A DNA stretch of 64,000 nt from Acidobacteriota bacterium (GCA_021787735.1 JAJYLL010000001.1:1-64000); one strand, 5' to 3'. Shown: positions 49,484 through 62,296, numbered from the stretch's first letter. The notes: a model not told the origin generated them from the sequence alone. Numbers and translations: made by a program.

Positions 49484-50422
49484 TCAGGCATTGCGGGGCC
49501 GCGTCAGACGGATTCCCAATTCCCTGAGAGCCGCGGCAACGTTCCGTTCTTCCGCGCGGCGCAACGGTTGAAGAGGGCTGCGAGGCTTCCCGCCGGTGTA
49601 ACCGCACAAGTCTAGCGCGTATTTGATTCCCGGGATCCCGGCACGGACGTTTACTTCCTGCACTATAGGAATGATGCGCTGTTGGAGCGCCCGGGCGGCT
49701 TCAATATCTCCCTTGCCGTACAGTTTGAAGATCTCGAGGCAAATATCCGGAATGTAGTTGGCCGGCCCCAGGACGGCACCGGCAGCCCCTGCCTGGAAAG
49801 CATCGAGCATGATCAGGGCCGATCCCGCAAAAACCCGAAAACCCCGCTTTGACTTCTTCAGGACCTCCTGCAGAAAATCCATTTTACCGGAGCTTTCCTT
49901 GAGGCCTGCGACATTGCCGTGGCGCGACAGTCGTGCGATTGTTGGGGGATCAATATGGATCCCCGTAAACTGCGGGATAGAGTAAATCAGGACCGGACGG
50001 GGTACTGCGTCTGCGACCGCTGAAAAATGTGCGGTGAGTGCGGCTGAATCCATTCGATTCTTGTAATAGGCTGGTGTGAGCACCAGCAAGGCATCAGCGC
50101 CGCGCTTTACCGCCTCCTTGCTTAGGTGGATGGTCTGCCGCGTAGTCTCAACGCCCGTCCCAACCATCAAAATTTGAGGCCCGGGAATCAACGGCCTGGC
50201 GAGTTCCACCAGGCGGAGTCGTTCGCGTTCGGTCAGGTAAGGACCTTCGCCCGTCGAACCCGCGATCAAAATGCCGTTAAACCCCTGCTTGATGTACCGC
50301 CGAATGTTCGACCGAAAACCCGATTCGTCAAGGTCGCCACGGCGATTAAAGGGCGTGACAACGGGAACAAACACTCCCTGAAGATGCTCAATAACTTCGT
50401 TGCTTTTCATGGAATCAGCCAC
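49484..50422 (-). CDS. dapA: dihydrodipicolinate synthase family protein
   Basis: [47 protein letters not shown]. Confidence 0.8.
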   Translation of the reverse strand: MADSMKSNEVIEHLQGVFVPVVTPFNRRGDLDESGFRSNIRRYIKQGFNGILIAGSTGEGPYLTERERLRLVELARPLIPGPQILMVGTGVETTRQTIHLSKEAVKRGADALLVLTPAYYKNRMDSAALTAHFSAVADAVPRPVLIYSIPQFTGIHIDPPTIARLSRHGNVAGLKESSGKMDFLQEVLKKSKRGFRVFAGSALIMLDAFQAGAAGAVLGPANYIPDICLEIFKLYGKGDIEAARALQQRIIPIVQEVNVRAGIPGIKYALDLCGYTGGKPRSPLQPLRRAEERNVAAALRELGIRLTRPRNA

Positions 50423-53400
50423 CTGGGTTAAGTGTTTTGCTCGCCACGGAACTCCCGGCTGCTGCCCGGTCTTCTTGGTGGAGTTCCTGAAGGCAGGCCA
50501 CCTCGATGCCGCGCTCGTGCTGGGCGCGAATACCGCTCACGGCCGCTGTCGCCGCTGAGATAGTTGTAATGCAGGTAACACCATGCTGAATAGCCGCCCG
50601 CCGGATTGCTTTTTCGTCGTACCGAGAACTGCGGCCAAGCGGCGTGTTGATGATCAGGTCAATGGATGCATTCTTGATGTGGTCTACCACATTCGGACGA
50701 CCCTCTTCTACTTTATAAACTTTTTCCACCTTGACTTTGGCCGCTCGAAGCGCCGACGCAGTGCCACGGGTTGCCAGCAGTTTGAAACCCAGCGACGCTA
50801 GATCGCGGCCTAACTTTACTGCGTGCTGCTTGTCATGGTCGTTTACGGAAATGAACACAGTGCCATTTTGCGCAATCTTCTGGCCGGCGGCAAGTTGCGC
50901 TTTGGCAAATGCCAATCCGAAGCCCTCAGCTACGCCCATTACCTCACCCGTTGATTTCATTTCCGGACCGAGGACGGAATCGACTCCTGGAAACTTCTGG
51001 AACGGAAATACCGGAGACTTGACGTAGGAATAGCGTACGGGGAGTTCAGGTTCCAGTTTGAAGGAACTCAGCTTTTCTCCTACCATCAACCGCGCCGCAA
51101 CTTTGGCCAGCGGAACGCCAGTAGCCTTGCTGACGTAAGGCACTGTCCGTGAGGCGCGCGGGTTCACTTCCAGGACGTAGACTTTCCCGCTCTGAATGGC
51201 GTACTGCGTATTCATCAGACCTACAACTTTCAGTTCCCGTGCCAACTTGATTGTATAGGTGATAAGCGTACGGCGTGTTTCTTCCCGTATGTTCACTGAC
51301 GGAAGCACGCAGGAGCTGTCACCTGAATGGATACCAGCTTCTTCAATGTGCTCCATGATCCCGGCGATGACAACATCCGTGGCATCCGACAGCGCGTCCA
51401 CGTCAACTTCGGTAGCATTTTCAAGGAAGCGGTCGATCAGGATGGGAAATGCTCCCTCCAGTTCCTCAGCGCGACGCACGTAGTTTGCCAGCATCTTGTG
51501 GTCATAAGCGATCACCATGGCGCGGCCGCCCAGTACATACGAGGGGCGGACCAGGACCGGGTACCCGATGCGATTGGCAACCGCGAGGGCGTCATCCACG
51601 GTCATGGCGGTGCCATTTTCAGGCTGTGGAATATCCATGTCCCTGAGCAATTTCCCGAAGTGCTTGCGGTCCTCGGCCAGATTGATGGATTCCGGCGAAG
51701 TGCCGATAATAGGGACGCCTGCAGCCTTCAATTGGCGAGCAAGGTTCAGGGGTGTCTGTCCGCCAAACTGAACAATCACTCCCACAGGGTGTTCTTCTTC
51801 GACAATGGACATCACATCTTCAAATGTCAGTGGTTCAAAATAGAGCCGGTCTGAAGTGTCGTAGTCGGTTGAGACCGTTTCAGGGTTGCAGTTCACCATG
51901 ATCGTCTCGTAGCCATGTTCCTTCAGTGCGTAGGACGCATGCACACAGCAGTAATCGAACTCGATTCCCTGCCCGATACGGTTCGGGCCGCTGCCAAGAA
52001 TCATGATCTTTTTGCGGTCGGTCGGCTCGGCCTCATCCTCGTCTTCGTAGGTGGAATAAAGGTAAGGCGTGAAGGACTCAAATTCCGCCGAACAGGTGTC
52101 AACGCGCTTGAAGACCGGACGGACTTTGTTTTCGAGGCGTTTTTGGCGGATATCCGCCCCACTCACTCCCCACAATTCACCCAGGTGGAGGTCCGAGAAT
52201 CCCAGACGCTTGGCTTCGCGCAGCACCGTCGATGTCACTGTCTTCACGTCAAATCGCTTGAGCTCGTTTTGCATCACTACCATCTGCCGGACCTGATCCA
52301 AAAACCACGGATCGATCTGGGTGATTTCAGCCAGCGTCTCCACGCTTTCTCCAGCATTGAAGGCATACAGCAGGTCCCACAGCCGCTCAGGCTGCGGAGT
52401 GGAAACACGCCGCAGCATTTCTTCGCGGTCGGTCGGAGGCTTGGGAGGTTTGCGGCCCGTTTCCAGCGAGCGAACTCCCTTCATAAAAGCTTCCTTGAAG
52501 GTGCGGCCGATCGCCATCACTTCTCCGACCGACTTCATTTGGGTCCCAAGGCGCGGGTCGGCTTCCGGGAATTTTTCCTGCGCCCATTTGGGAATCTTTA
52601 CGACTACATAATCCAGTGTGGGCTCAAAGCAGCACGGAGTCTTCTTGGTGATGTCATTGGTAATTTCGTCCAGGCGGTAGCCCATGGCAAGGCGCGCGGC
52701 GATCTTGGCGATTGGAAATCCCGTGGCCTTTGATGCCAGCGCCGAACTGCGGGAGACGCGCGGGTTCATTTCAATCACCACCATACGCCCGGTCCCGGGC
52801 TCAACGGCAAACTGGATGTTGGAACCGCCGGTTTCTACGCCGACGGTACGAATCACCTTGAAGGCGGCGTCGCGCATCAACTGGTATTCTTTGTCAGTCA
52901 GTGTCTGAGCGGGCGCCACGGTGATGGAGTCGCCCGTGTGCACTCCCATGGGGTCAAAGTTTTCAATGCTGCAGATCACCACCGCGTTGTCCGCGTGGTC
53001 GCGCATCACTTCCAGCTCAAATTCCTTCCACCCCAGAACCGATTCCTCAACCAGCACCTCATGGACGGGGCTCAGATCAAGGCCGAAGCGGATGCGTTCC
53101 GCAAGTTCCTCGCGGTTGTACGCGATGCCCGAACCCGTGCCGCCCAGCGTGAACGACGGCCTGAGAATGAGAGGGAAGCCGATCTGCTCAGAAACCTTCA
53201 TCGCGCCTTCCACCGTGTTGACCAGCACACTGCGCGGGACCTCCAGACCGATCTTTTTCATGGCGTCCTTGAACCAGAGCCGGTCCTCGGCTATCTTGAT
53301 GGCTTTGGGAGAGGCGCCCATCAGTTTGACGTTGTAACGGTCGAGGATGCCCTTCTCTGCCAGCTCAATAGCCATGTTCAGCGCTGTCTGCCCGCCGACA

Positions 53401-53666
53401 GTGGGCAGAATGGCATCGGGACGCTCGCGCTCGATGATGGCTTCCAGATAATCGACCGTCAGCGGCTCGACGTAGGTGCGGTCGGCAAACTCGGGGTCGG
53501 TCATGATAGTGGCTGGGTTGGAGTTGACCAGCACAACCTCGTAGCCGTCGGCCTTCAGCGCCTTGCAGGCCTGCGTTCCCGAGTAGTCGAACTCACAGGC
53601 CTGGCCGATCACTATCGGTCCGGAGCCGATGATCATTACTTTGTGGATGTCAGTGCGTTTAGGCAT
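50415..53666 (-). CDS. carB: carbamoyl-phosphate synthase large subunit
   Basis: 1083 aa single chain; [27 protein letters not shown], second half [23 protein letters not shown]. Confidence 0.96.
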   Translation of the reverse strand: MPKRTDIHKVMIIGSGPIVIGQACEFDYSGTQACKALKADGYEVVLVNSNPATIMTDPEFADRTYVEPLTVDYLEAIIERERPDAILPTVGGQTALNMAIELAEKGILDRYNVKLMGASPKAIKIAEDRLWFKDAMKKIGLEVPRSVLVNTVEGAMKVSEQIGFPLILRPSFTLGGTGSGIAYNREELAERIRFGLDLSPVHEVLVEESVLGWKEFELEVMRDHADNAVVICSIENFDPMGVHTGDSITVAPAQTLTDKEYQLMRDAAFKVIRTVGVETGGSNIQFAVEPGTGRMVVIEMNPRVSRSSALASKATGFPIAKIAARLAMGYRLDEITNDITKKTPCCFEPTLDYVVVKIPKWAQEKFPEADPRLGTQMKSVGEVMAIGRTFKEAFMKGVRSLETGRKPPKPPTDREEMLRRVSTPQPERLWDLLYAFNAGESVETLAEITQIDPWFLDQVRQMVVMQNELKRFDVKTVTSTVLREAKRLGFSDLHLGELWGVSGADIRQKRLENKVRPVFKRVDTCSAEFESFTPYLYSTYEDEDEAEPTDRKKIMILGSGPNRIGQGIEFDYCCVHASYALKEHGYETIMVNCNPETVSTDYDTSDRLYFEPLTFEDVMSIVEEEHPVGVIVQFGGQTPLNLARQLKAAGVPIIGTSPESINLAEDRKHFGKLLRDMDIPQPENGTAMTVDDALAVANRIGYPVLVRPSYVLGGRAMVIAYDHKMLANYVRRAEELEGAFPILIDRFLENATEVDVDALSDATDVVIAGIMEHIEEAGIHSGDSSCVLPSVNIREETRRTLITYTIKLARELKVVGLMNTQYAIQSGKVYVLEVNPRASRTVPYVSKATGVPLAKVAARLMVGEKLSSFKLEPELPVRYSYVKSPVFPFQKFPGVDSVLGPEMKSTGEVMGVAEGFGLAFAKAQLAAGQKIAQNGTVFISVNDHDKQHAVKLGRDLASLGFKLLATRGTASALRAAKVKVEKVYKVEEGRPNVVDHIKNASIDLIINTPLGRSSRYDEKAIRRAAIQHGVTCITTISAATAAVSGIRAQHERGIEVACLQELHQEDRAAAGSSVASKTLNPGG

Positions 53667-53743
53667 GTATTCAATTCTGTCTTTGGAGTTGCGAACTGAT
53701 CTAAGCTATCGCGTGGCAGTAGAGCTGCCCGCGGCCTTCTTAC

Positions 53744-54877
53744 TTATCCTTCCGCCTTCTTGAATTCCTCCATCAATTTCGCAAAACGATCGAACAGGTA
53801 CGCCGAATCGTGCGGCCCGGGTGAAGCTTCCGGGTGGTATTGCACGCAGAAGAGCGGCAACGACCGGTGCCGCAGCCCTTCCAACGTATTGTCATTGAGA
53901 TTGCGGTGCGTCAGGATTACCTCGCTGTCCTTCAGCGAGTCAGGATCCACTGCAAAGCCGTGATTGTGGGCCGTGATTTCTACCTTGTTCGTCTCAATGT
54001 TCAGCACCGGATGGTTGCCACCATGGTGGCCAAACTTCAGCTTATAAGTTTTGCCTCCGAGTGCCAGTCCTGTGAGCTGGTGGCCCAGACAGATTCCGAA
54101 AATCGGTACTCGTCCCAGCAGATCACGGATGTTGCGAACCGCATAATCGACAGGTTCGGGATCACCTGGCCCGTTGGAGAGGAAAACGCCATCCGGCTTC
54201 AGAGCCAGAACGTTGGCCGCAGAGGTCGTGGCCGCGACAACGGTAACTGTGCTGCCAGTATCCACAAGCCGTCGCAGGATGTTGTGCTTGATGCCAAAAT
54301 CATAGGCCACAACGTGGTACGGGAGTTTGCCTTCACCAGACGCACCCCCGTGATAGATGTCCTCGGAGGGTTCGCTCCAGTCGTAGCGCGCAGTGGTTGT
54401 GACTCGGCTGGCCAGGTCAAGCCCGACCATGCTGGGCGAGGCTTGCACCTTGCGCAACAGGCTTTGCTCGTCAAAATCCTGCGTAGACAACACAGCGCGC
54501 ATACTTCCGTGAGTGCGGATGTGCCGCACCAGTGCCCGCGTGTCGATATCGGAAATTACCGGCATGCCATAATCCGCCAGAAAATCTGAAATCGACTCGA
54601 CGGAGCGCCAGTTGCTGGCAAGCTGCGCCAGTTCACGAACAATCAGGCCCTCGGCGAACGGCGTAGAGGCTTCAGAATCGAGAGGATTGGTGCCGTAATT
54701 CCCGATGTGCGGGTACGTCAGGCAAACAATCTGCCCGGAATAAGAAGGGTCCGTCAGGATTTCCTGGTAGCCGGAAAGCGCGGTGTTGAAGACGACTTCG
54801 CCAAAACGCTCACCCACGGCCCCGTAGCCCCGGCCACGAAAAATCCTTCCATCTTCTAAAACTAGGATTGCCTGCAT
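53744..54877 (-). CDS. carA: carbamoyl-phosphate synthase small subunit
   Basis: [46 protein letters not shown]. Confidence 0.95.
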   Translation of the reverse strand: MQAILVLEDGRIFRGRGYGAVGERFGEVVFNTALSGYQEILTDPSYSGQIVCLTYPHIGNYGTNPLDSEASTPFAEGLIVRELAQLASNWRSVESISDFLADYGMPVISDIDTRALVRHIRTHGSMRAVLSTQDFDEQSLLRKVQASPSMVGLDLASRVTTTARYDWSEPSEDIYHGGASGEGKLPYHVVAYDFGIKHNILRRLVDTGSTVTVVAATTSAANVLALKPDGVFLSNGPGDPEPVDYAVRNIRDLLGRVPIFGICLGHQLTGLALGGKTYKLKFGHHGGNHPVLNIETNKVEITAHNHGFAVDPDSLKDSEVILTHRNLNDNTLEGLRHRSLPLFCVQYHPEASPGPHDSAYLFDRFAKLMEEFKKAEG

Positions 54878-55032
54878 TCCCTCTCCGTCCGGAAGCGCAG
54901 GGCTCCCGCTGTCTGGTGCAGTTCAACCGGCCCTGTGCCCGGATGATAATTTTCAACTGCTGCTAAAACAAATCTGGGTGATTAAGCCAGAGTCGTGGAG
55001 ATTTATTCAGCCCACCTGCATGAAAACCCGGA

Positions 55033-55689
55033 CTACTGCAACGAACCCATGTCGCTGAGAGGCCAGTAAGCAAAAACTGCCTTCCCGTAAATATACCGCC
55101 GGGCAACCGTTCCCCAGTCACGGCTGTCGTTCGAATATTCCCGGTGGTCCCCTAAAACGTAATAATGACCTGGCGGTACGTACGCTGGCGCACACGTCTG
55201 GCGTCCCATGTATCCCGGCGGAATGTAAGGCTCTTTTAGCCTCTTGCCATTCACATAAACCCGCCCGTCTTTCATGCTGACCCAGTCACCGGGTAATCCG
55301 ATGACCCGCTTGATAAAGGATACCTTGGGGTTCAGCGGGTACCGGAATACTATAATATCGCCGCGGCGAATCGGTTCAACACGATAGGCGACTCGGTTGA
55401 CCACAATTCGCTCATGATTCTGAAGGAGCGGCAGCATGCTGGTGCCTTCAACCTGCACGGGTTGATAAAGAAAAAGGAAAAGAGTGAACGCCGCGAGCGC
55501 CAAAAGGATCAGATCACGGAGCCAGTAACGCCTTTCAAAAAAGAACCGCCCTGTACCCGGACAAGCTTTGGGCGCACGGGCGAAGCTCAGGTCTGAAGTA
55601 GGTCCTTCCCACATCGTCGAGTAAAGTAAATTATACACCATAAATTTCGATGCGGATTCCTTACCTCGCGGGATGTCCCTCGACGTCAC
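55033..55689 (-). CDS. lepB: signal peptidase I
   Basis: EGTSMLPLL (Ser), FIKRVIGLPGD (Lys), LGDHREYSNDSRDWG. Confidence 0.92.
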   Translation of the reverse strand: MTSRDIPRGKESASKFMVYNLLYSTMWEGPTSDLSFARAPKACPGTGRFFFERRYWLRDLILLALAAFTLFLFLYQPVQVEGTSMLPLLQNHERIVVNRVAYRVEPIRRGDIIVFRYPLNPKVSFIKRVIGLPGDWVSMKDGRVYVNGKRLKEPYIPPGYMGRQTCAPAYVPPGHYYVLGDHREYSNDSRDWGTVARRYIYGKAVFAYWPLSDMGSLQ

Positions 55690-55734
55690 CTGAGGTGCTG
55701 ATGATAGAATACCGCTTTTGGAAATTCACCCTTC

Positions 55735-56436
55735 ATGCGCCAAACCTACGCTCTGATCATTCCCGCCTTGAATGAAGCGGAAAGCATCGGCATGCTTGTG
55801 CGCCAGATTCCACGCGGGATTTTTGCCCAGGTTATTGTGGTGGACAATGGAAGCCAGGACCAGACCGCTGTAGTATCCACCGCCGCCGGGGCTCAGGTTG
55901 TCAGCGAACCCAGACGCGGCTACGGGCAAGCATGCTGGACTGGCATCCAACACGTTCAGGACAGTGTCACTGCAATTGCCTTTATGGACGCAGATTTTGC
56001 CGACGACCCGGAAGACCTTGTCAAGATGCTCCAGCGTTTTGATGAGGATAAATGGGACATGGTGCTGGGTTCACGCGTCATGCGTAACCCGGAACCAGGA
56101 TCGCTAACCTCACTCCAACGGTTCGGAAACTGGCTTTCCACACGTTTGATCGCGATGATATGGCATGTCCGTTTCACCGATCTGGGTCCCATGCGCGTCG
56201 TTCGCCGCGACTCGCTTGCGCTTCTCGACCTTCGGGACCGAACTTTCGGCTGGACGGTCGAAATGCAGGCTCGGGCGGCGCAACTCCGACTAAGAGTCTG
56301 TGAGGTTCCTGCTCATTACCACCGGCGCGTGCACGGCCGGTCGAAAATTTCAGGCACAGTCCTCGGTAGTTTTCGTGCGGGAGTAAGAATTCTGTGGACT
56401 ATCCTGCGTTGCTGCATCCTTCCACTCCGGCCCTGA
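55735..56436 (+). CDS. family 2 glycosyltransferase
   Basis: YALIIPALNEAESIG, VDNGSQDQT, FMDADFADDPED. Confidence 0.85.
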   Translation: MRQTYALIIPALNEAESIGMLVRQIPRGIFAQVIVVDNGSQDQTAVVSTAAGAQVVSEPRRGYGQACWTGIQHVQDSVTAIAFMDADFADDPEDLVKMLQRFDEDKWDMVLGSRVMRNPEPGSLTSLQRFGNWLSTRLIAMIWHVRFTDLGPMRVVRRDSLALLDLRDRTFGWTVEMQARAAQLRLRVCEVPAHYHRRVHGRSKISGTVLGSFRAGVRILWTILRCCILPLRP

Positions 56437-56604
56437 CCGTGGGGTCCCTGAGCGCATTCGTGCCTCTTCCCCCTCAGCAAGACGATCCCAGACCGACAAT
56501 ATTCTGACAATTGCCAAAATTCTTGATTGATTTTTTGCCCCCAATTAAGATAACAAATCCTGCTGTCATTTCTGTCCCGAATGGAATGATCGGAACCCAT
56601 TGAT

Positions 56605-57330
56605 ATGAAAAAACTGACAATTGTTTGGACCTTTGCGCTGCTGGAGACAATCAGCATCGCGGCTGTGACTCCAGCCCTGGGACAGGGTGTTGCCACGGGC
56701 AGCCTGACGACATCGAAATCTTCGCAGCAATCCTCCCAAGATGCAGCGGAACCTTACTGGACCCAGCACGGACGGCTCACGTTTGGCATCCAGTTCGGGC
56801 TTGGGCTGGAGAACAACATCCCGCACAACATATCGCACATCAACTTTATTTTTGCCGCTCCGCAGATCGGAATCATTGCGTGGGATTCTCCACATTCGAG
56901 GCTTCCTCTGAAACGCTTTGAACTGATCAGCCAGCAGATGCTCGGCGGCTCAACGCATCCCGGTGGAATCGTCATCGGCACGTCGCTGGTGATGCGTTTC
57001 GGGTTCACGCCGATCCACAAAGTGGTCCCCTACTTCGATGCGGGGTCGGGGCCGCTTCACACCACGATTGATGAGCATGCGCCTGAAATCACAGGCCACA
57101 CGCAGTTCCTCTCGCAAGGCGGCGTGGGCCTTCAGTATTTCTTCCGGCCGCAGCGAGCCTTTGTCCTTGAGTATCACTACTTCCACATGTCGAACGCCGG
57201 GATTGCGCCACCGAACCATGGATTCAACGGCAACATGCTTACAATCGGTTTCCGTTGGTTGCGGCGGCCGCACCCTAGCTCCGTGGGAACACTGCACCAC
57301 AACAGGTTCCACCTTCCGCATCTCTGGTGA
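56605..57330 (+). CDS. PagL-like lipid A deacylase / acyloxyacyl hydrolase
   Basis: Signal peptide, beta-barrel pattern, C-terminal LEYHYFHMSNAGIAPPNHGFN (HxSNA-type motif). Confidence 0.72.
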   Translation: MKKLTIVWTFALLETISIAAVTPALGQGVATGSLTTSKSSQQSSQDAAEPYWTQHGRLTFGIQFGLGLENNIPHNISHINFIFAAPQIGIIAWDSPHSRLPLKRFELISQQMLGGSTHPGGIVIGTSLVMRFGFTPIHKVVPYFDAGSGPLHTTIDEHAPEITGHTQFLSQGGVGLQYFFRPQRAFVLEYHYFHMSNAGIAPPNHGFNGNMLTIGFRWLRRPHPSSVGTLHHNRFHLPHLW

Positions 57331-57396
57331 TTGTTTAGAGTTGAACTGAGCCGGACGACTTCGTGAGCGCCAAGGCTCGCGGGCGTTTCTATAGTG

Positions 57397-58524
57397 CTAA
57401 CCGAAGATGTCTTTAACTTTTTCGGCGGGCTGGCGTTCCACGGGCTTGTTATCGACTAAGATTGAAGAACCCAGTGATTCCAAGGCCCGGCGCTGTTCGC
57501 GGGAAAGTCTGTGAGGGATCACAACATCGGCATAAACGTAAAGGTTGCCACGGCCTCTGCCGTTCAAGACAGGCATCCCGTGGCCCCGCAGCCGAAACAC
57601 GGCGCCCGGTTGCGTCCCTTCCGGAATCTTCATTTTTTGCGTGCCCTGTAGCGTTGGCACTTTGATCTCTGCACCCAAAGCCGCCTGAGTGATGGAGAGC
57701 GGAATCCTGACGTAAAGATCGTCCCCTCGGCGCTCGAAATAGGGGTGAGGGCGCACTCTCAGGACCACATAGAGGTCTCCGGGCGGGCCGCCATGCCGCC
57801 CCGCTTCTCCCTCGCCGGCAATGCGCAAGCGGGTTCCGTCATCCACTCCTGCTGGAATCTTGATTCCCAGAACTTTCTCGCGACGTACACGCCCTTCGCC
57901 GTGGCAGTCCAGGCAGGGATCACGGTTCACCTGTCCCGTTCCGCCGCACTGCGGGCAGGTCCTGGAGACGGTAAAGAAACCTTGCGAATATCGCACCTGG
58001 CCGCGCCCGCCACACGCGGGGCAAGCGGCCATCTGCGAGCCGTTCTTAGAGCCGGAACCATGACAGCCTGAACATGTTTCGCTGCGCGGTATCTTGATTT
58101 TGGTGTCGAGCCCGCTGGCAGCCTCCTCAAAGGAGACCTCCATTTCATAACGAAGATCGGCGCCGCGCTCGGCGCGTGTGCGCCGGCCCTGCCCATGGCC
58201 GAAAAGGTCTTCGAGGTCGAAGAACGTGCCAAACAGATCTTCAAACCCGGAGAAGATTGTTGAAGAGAAATCCGGAGCGCCGGCGCCCGCACCGCCGACA
58301 CCCGCGAACCCAAAACGGTCATAGGCCGCGCGCTTGTCGGAATCTGCCAGAACGCTGTAGGCCTCGGTGATCTCCTTGAAGCGCTCTTCAGCCTCTTCTT
58401 TCTTGTCCGGATTGCGGTCGGGGTGGTGCTGAAGCGCCAACTTGCGGTAGGCGCTCTTGATTTCCTGGTCCGATGCCCCGCGGTTTACTCCGAGGACTTC
58501 GTAATAATCCCGCTTCTGGTTCAC
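57397..58524 (-). CDS. dnaJ: chaperone DnaJ
   Basis: J domain with HHPDRNP, four CxxCxGxG zinc-binding repeats. Confidence 0.95.
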   Translation of the reverse strand: MNQKRDYYEVLGVNRGASDQEIKSAYRKLALQHHPDRNPDKKEEAEERFKEITEAYSVLADSDKRAAYDRFGFAGVGGAGAGAPDFSSTIFSGFEDLFGTFFDLEDLFGHGQGRRTRAERGADLRYEMEVSFEEAASGLDTKIKIPRSETCSGCHGSGSKNGSQMAACPACGGRGQVRYSQGFFTVSRTCPQCGGTGQVNRDPCLDCHGEGRVRREKVLGIKIPAGVDDGTRLRIAGEGEAGRHGGPPGDLYVVLRVRPHPYFERRGDDLYVRIPLSITQAALGAEIKVPTLQGTQKMKIPEGTQPGAVFRLRGHGMPVLNGRGRGNLYVYADVVIPHRLSREQRRALESLGSSILVDNKPVERQPAEKVKDIFG

Positions 58525-58590
58525 TTAATATTCCTTCGTCAGGCTTTCAGCGTGTACTGTAGTATTCCTGTGATTCAATGATTTTGCCTC

Positions 58591-59202
58591 TTACTTCCCC
58601 GTTGCGTCTTCATCCTCTTCGGAGCGCTGGCCCTGTTTTGAGGGTGTGACTGCAACTTTCACAATGGCAGGCCTCAGCAGCTTCTGCTTCAGCCTGTATC
58701 CGCGCTGCAGTTCTTCCACCACAGACTGGTCTTCAAACTTGTCGGTTTCCACCGTCTCCACGGCTTGGTGGACGTGCGGGTCGAAGGCCTTACCTTCGCT
58801 CTCAACCGGAGAAAGCCCGGCTCGTTTCAGCACTTCCAGCAGTTCGTGGTGGATCAATTCCATCCCCGCGCAAAATTTCTCCGGAACATTGTCCTCGCGG
58901 TGTTTCAGGCCCCTTTCGAGGGCGTCCAGCGTGGGCAGCAGCGCCCGGATCAGGCCCATCGTTGCGTGCTGGAGGAAATCTTCCTTTTCGCGCTCCACGC
59001 GCTTACGCACGTTCTCGAGCTCAGCCTGCTTGCGTACCAGGCGGTCAAAAAGTTCTTTCTTTTCGTTCAGGAGCTGCCGGTAGGCCGCGGCCAAGTTCTC
59101 GGGGAGGCCCGCCGTGCTGTCGGCTTCCGGCTTCGTGGAGCCGTTAGCCGCAGCCGTTGGCTGTTGTTCGCGTTCGTCTACGAGTTTCTTTTCATCAGTC
59201 AT
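58591..59202 (-). CDS. grpE: nucleotide exchange factor GrpE
   Basis: RAELENVRKR-type coiled coil, LIRALLPTLDALERGLKH, FDPHVHQAVETVETD. Confidence 0.92.
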   Translation of the reverse strand: MTDEKKLVDEREQQPTAAANGSTKPEADSTAGLPENLAAAYRQLLNEKKELFDRLVRKQAELENVRKRVEREKEDFLQHATMGLIRALLPTLDALERGLKHREDNVPEKFCAGMELIHHELLEVLKRAGLSPVESEGKAFDPHVHQAVETVETDKFEDQSVVEELQRGYRLKQKLLRPAIVKVAVTPSKQGQRSEEDEDATGK

Positions 59203-59295
59203 AACTTCGCTATTCTATCCTGTCTGAAATTATGGCGAAACACCAAGCTCCAGGAAATTGGCGCCGGATTGTGTTGGGAGACACAAAAAAGATCG

Positions 59296-60345
59296 TCAAT
59301 TAACACTCAGCAACCGGTTGCATAGGTGGGCAACGTATTCGACCGTCGTCACGGCACGGTCGTATTCCATCCGCGTAGGACCAACCACTCCCAGTGCCCC
59401 CACAGTCCGTGACCCATACTTGAGCGGCGCCATCACCAGAGCGCAGTGGCGCATCTCATCGGCCGGATTCTCTTTCCCGATGACGACCTGCACGCCCGTG
59501 CTTGAAGAACGGAGAACGGACCCCAGAATCTCAATCAGCTTGGCCTTTTCCTCAAAGGCCAGCAACAATTGCCGGATCTTGCGAACGTCCTCAAATTCAG
59601 GCTGTTCCAGTATCCTCGCCGTGCCCTCCACAAACAGTGGCGCAAGTTCATCGTGCCCCAGCGCCCCTTCCATCAGGAGGAGACCGACGCTGCGCAAAAG
59701 ATGATCAAGCAACTCCCGTGCTTCCTCAATCTTCTTGAAAATCTCAAGACGGATCGTCCGCAGTGACCATCCACGGAACTCGGCGTTCAGATAAGCAGCA
59801 CTGTGGTCAAGCCCCTCCTGGCTGATGTCTTCGTCCAGCCGCAGTACATTGTTCTCAATCAGGTTCGGCCTTGACACGATAACCACCAGAACGCGGCGGT
59901 CAGGCAGCTTGATGAACTTGATATGCTCCAGCAGTTTTTCTTCAAGGGCCGGGCCCAGTACCAGACCGACGTTGCTCGACACCTCTGCCAGCACGCGTGA
60001 GGCCCTGGCCATGAGTTGCTCATTCGGCACTTGTTCGCCGCTAAGACTTTCCTCAATAAACTGCACAAGCGCTGGAGTCAGCCGGGCCATACGCATCATC
60101 CGGTCCACGTAATAGCGGTAGGCCTTGTCCGTTGGCACACGCCCGGCCGAGGTGTGCGGCTGCTCCAGAAAACCTTCGGCCTCCAGTTGTGACATCACGG
60201 CGCGAACTGTTGCCGGGCTCAGAGACTCCTGTGTTTCGATCGCCACAGTCTTGGAGCCCACGGGCTGTCCGTTGGCAATATAGTGCTGCAAGATAGCCGA
60301 CAGAACTTCGCGGCGCCGCCTTTCAAGGTTGGGTTCTGATCGCAT
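59296..60345 (-). CDS. hrcA: heat-inducible transcription repressor HrcA
   Basis: RRREVLSAILQHYIANGQPVGSKTVA, SPATVRAVMSQLEAEGFLEQPHTSAGRVPTDKAYRYYVD. Confidence 0.93.
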   Translation of the reverse strand: MRSEPNLERRRREVLSAILQHYIANGQPVGSKTVAIETQESLSPATVRAVMSQLEAEGFLEQPHTSAGRVPTDKAYRYYVDRMMRMARLTPALVQFIEESLSGEQVPNEQLMARASRVLAEVSSNVGLVLGPALEEKLLEHIKFIKLPDRRVLVVIVSRPNLIENNVLRLDEDISQEGLDHSAAYLNAEFRGWSLRTIRLEIFKKIEEARELLDHLLRSVGLLLMEGALGHDELAPLFVEGTARILEQPEFEDVRKIRQLLLAFEEKAKLIEILGSVLRSSSTGVQVVIGKENPADEMRHCALVMAPLKYGSRTVGALGVVGPTRMEYDRAVTTVEYVAHLCNRLLSVN

Positions 60346-60396
60346 TGCTCGGTAGCCGGAGCGCAGACGCGCCCCCTTCTAAACCTACTCTATTTT

Positions 60397-60425
60397 ATAC
60401 TATTCGGCACGTTGATTTGTGTCAA
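60397..60425 (-). promoter_or_regulatory. sigma70-like promoter TTGACA-N17-TAGTAT upstream of hrcA
   Basis: Minus strand: TTGACA (60420-60425), 17-nt spacer, TAGTAT (60397-60402). Confidence 0.5.
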
Positions 60426-60805
60426 TCCTTCGTATTGCAACCCGTCAAGGGTCTTCTACTTAGACGAATTTTGTACCGCTGTTCGGGCAAGGGACATTGA
60501 TTGGGTTTTCTGACCTATCCGGCACCTCAGGGCCGGAAATCGCGCCGCCAACTGAACGCCCCTTATCGGCTCGCCACGCGGACTACCGCCTTAGGCCACA
60601 TATGTCGGCACATTCAGTTCCCGGGAGCTCCATTTCCCGGCGGCGCTCAAGTCGTCACTTGCAGGGTGGAACCGAACTGCAGACACTCCACGTATTTTCC
60701 TGCAAAGCCGTTTCCTCGTGTCTTTCATCCAGAGGTATATTGTTAATCAAACAGCGCACGAGGCAACGCCACAGGCCACGAGCGGATGTGGGAAAGTGAG
60801 GGTTT

Positions 60806-62296
60806 ATGACAGACGAGCAGATCTTCAAGAATTATATTGGCGGCCAATGGCAGGAATCAGCCGGCCATGAAACTTTTGACAATATCAACCCGGCGGACAC
60901 GACGGATCGAATCGGGGCCTTTCAGAAGTCCAATGCCGAAGATGTCGCGGCGGCCATTGCGGCAGCGAGGGCGGCCTTCCCTGCGTGGAAAAGAACTCCT
61001 CCACCGAAGCGGGCGGAGATCCTGTTCCGCGCAGGCCAGTTGCTTGCGGAGCGTAAGGACGACCTGGCTCGCGACATGACGCGCGAGATGGGCAAGCCGA
61101 TCGAGGAGACTCATGGCGACGTTCAGGAAGCCATCGACATGACGTTTTATATGGCCGGTGAAGGCCGGCGGCTATTCGGCCAGACCACTACGTCCGAGCT
61201 TCCCAGCAAGTTCTGCATGTCTGTTCGCAACCCTATCGGCGTTTGCGGTTTGATCACGCCGTGGAACTTCCCGATGGCGATTCCTGCCTGGAAAATTATG
61301 CCGGCAGTGATCTGCGGAAACACGGTGGTCATCAAGCCGGCGGAGGATACTCCGCTCTCGGCGCTGAATCTGGTGAAGACGCTGGAGGAAGCCGGTCTGC
61401 CTCCGGGTGTTGTGAACTACGTTAGTGGTTTCGGGCCTGAAGCAGGCGCGCCGTTGGCAAAGCATCCTGATGTACCGGTGGTTTCGTTTACCGGTTCGCC
61501 GGAAGTCGGCAGGCAGGTTGCCCAGGCCGGCGCCGACTTGTTCAAGCACGTATGTCTTGAAATGGGCGGCAAGAATGCCATCATCGTGATGGGTGACGCT
61601 AACCTGGACCTGGCACTCGACGGGGCCATCTGGGGAGGCTTTGGGACCACCGGCCAGCGTTGCACGGCGACAAGCCGCATCATTCTTCATAAAGACGTCT
61701 ACACGGAATTTTCTCAAAGATTTGTTGAGCGCGCCGGCAAGTTGAAGGTCGGCAACGGCGCCGATCCGGGTGTTCAGGTGGGACCGCTCATTAGCCGGGC
61801 GCAACTCAGCAAGGTGGAACGTTATGTTGAAATCGGAGTGCGGGAAGACGCGCGCATTCTCTGTGGCGGCAGTCGGTTGACCGGAGAAGAATACGACCGT
61901 GGCTGGTTCTACGCTCCAACGATTTTTGCCGACTGCGAGCCAGGGATGCGAATCTGCCGCGAGGAGATTTTTGGCCCGGTAGTCGTGCTGATTCCGTGCA
62001 ACAATCTGGACCACGCCATCGAAATCGCCAACGGTGTGGCCTATGGCCTGTCGTCCTCGATTTACACGCGAAACATCAACAATGCCTTCAAAGCCATGCG
62101 GGAAATGGAGACCGGGATTTTCTATGTAAACGCACCCACTATCGGTGCGGAAACACACTTGCCGTTCGGCGGAGCCAAGCAGACTGGCAATGGCCACCGC
62201 GAAGCCGCAACGGCTGCGCTCGACTTCTATACGGAGTGGAAGTCGGTTTATATCGATTACAGCGACAAGCTGCAGCGGGCGCAGATTGATACGTAA
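60806..62296 (+). CDS. NAD(P)-dependent aldehyde dehydrogenase
   Basis: [42 protein letters not shown], catalytic Cys in [12 protein letters not shown]. Confidence 0.92.
   Translation: MTDEQIFKNYIGGQWQESAGHETFDNINPADTTDRIGAFQKSNAEDVAAAIAAARAAFPAWKRTPPPKRAEILFRAGQLLAERKDDLARDMTREMGKPIEETHGDVQEAIDMTFYMAGEGRRLFGQTTTSELPSKFCMSVRNPIGVCGLITPWNFPMAIPAWKIMPAVICGNTVVIKPAEDTPLSALNLVKTLEEAGLPPGVVNYVSGFGPEAGAPLAKHPDVPVVSFTGSPEVGRQVAQAGADLFKHVCLEMGGKNAIIVMGDANLDLALDGAIWGGFGTTGQRCTATSRIILHKDVYTEFSQRFVERAGKLKVGNGADPGVQVGPLISRAQLSKVERYVEIGVREDARILCGGSRLTGEEYDRGWFYAPTIFADCEPGMRICREEIFGPVVVLIPCNNLDHAIEIANGVAYGLSSSIYTRNINNAFKAMREMETGIFYVNAPTIGAETHLPFGGAKQTGNGHREAATAALDFYTEWKSVYIDYSDKLQRAQIDT

Noticed and set aside
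51915-52733. 272-aa plus-strand ORF opposite carB
   Set aside because: Shadow ORF antisense to carB.
55690-55734. Short palindrome CACCTGAGGTG between lepB and the divergent glycosyltransferase
   Set aside because: Only 5-bp arms; expected by chance in this much sequence.
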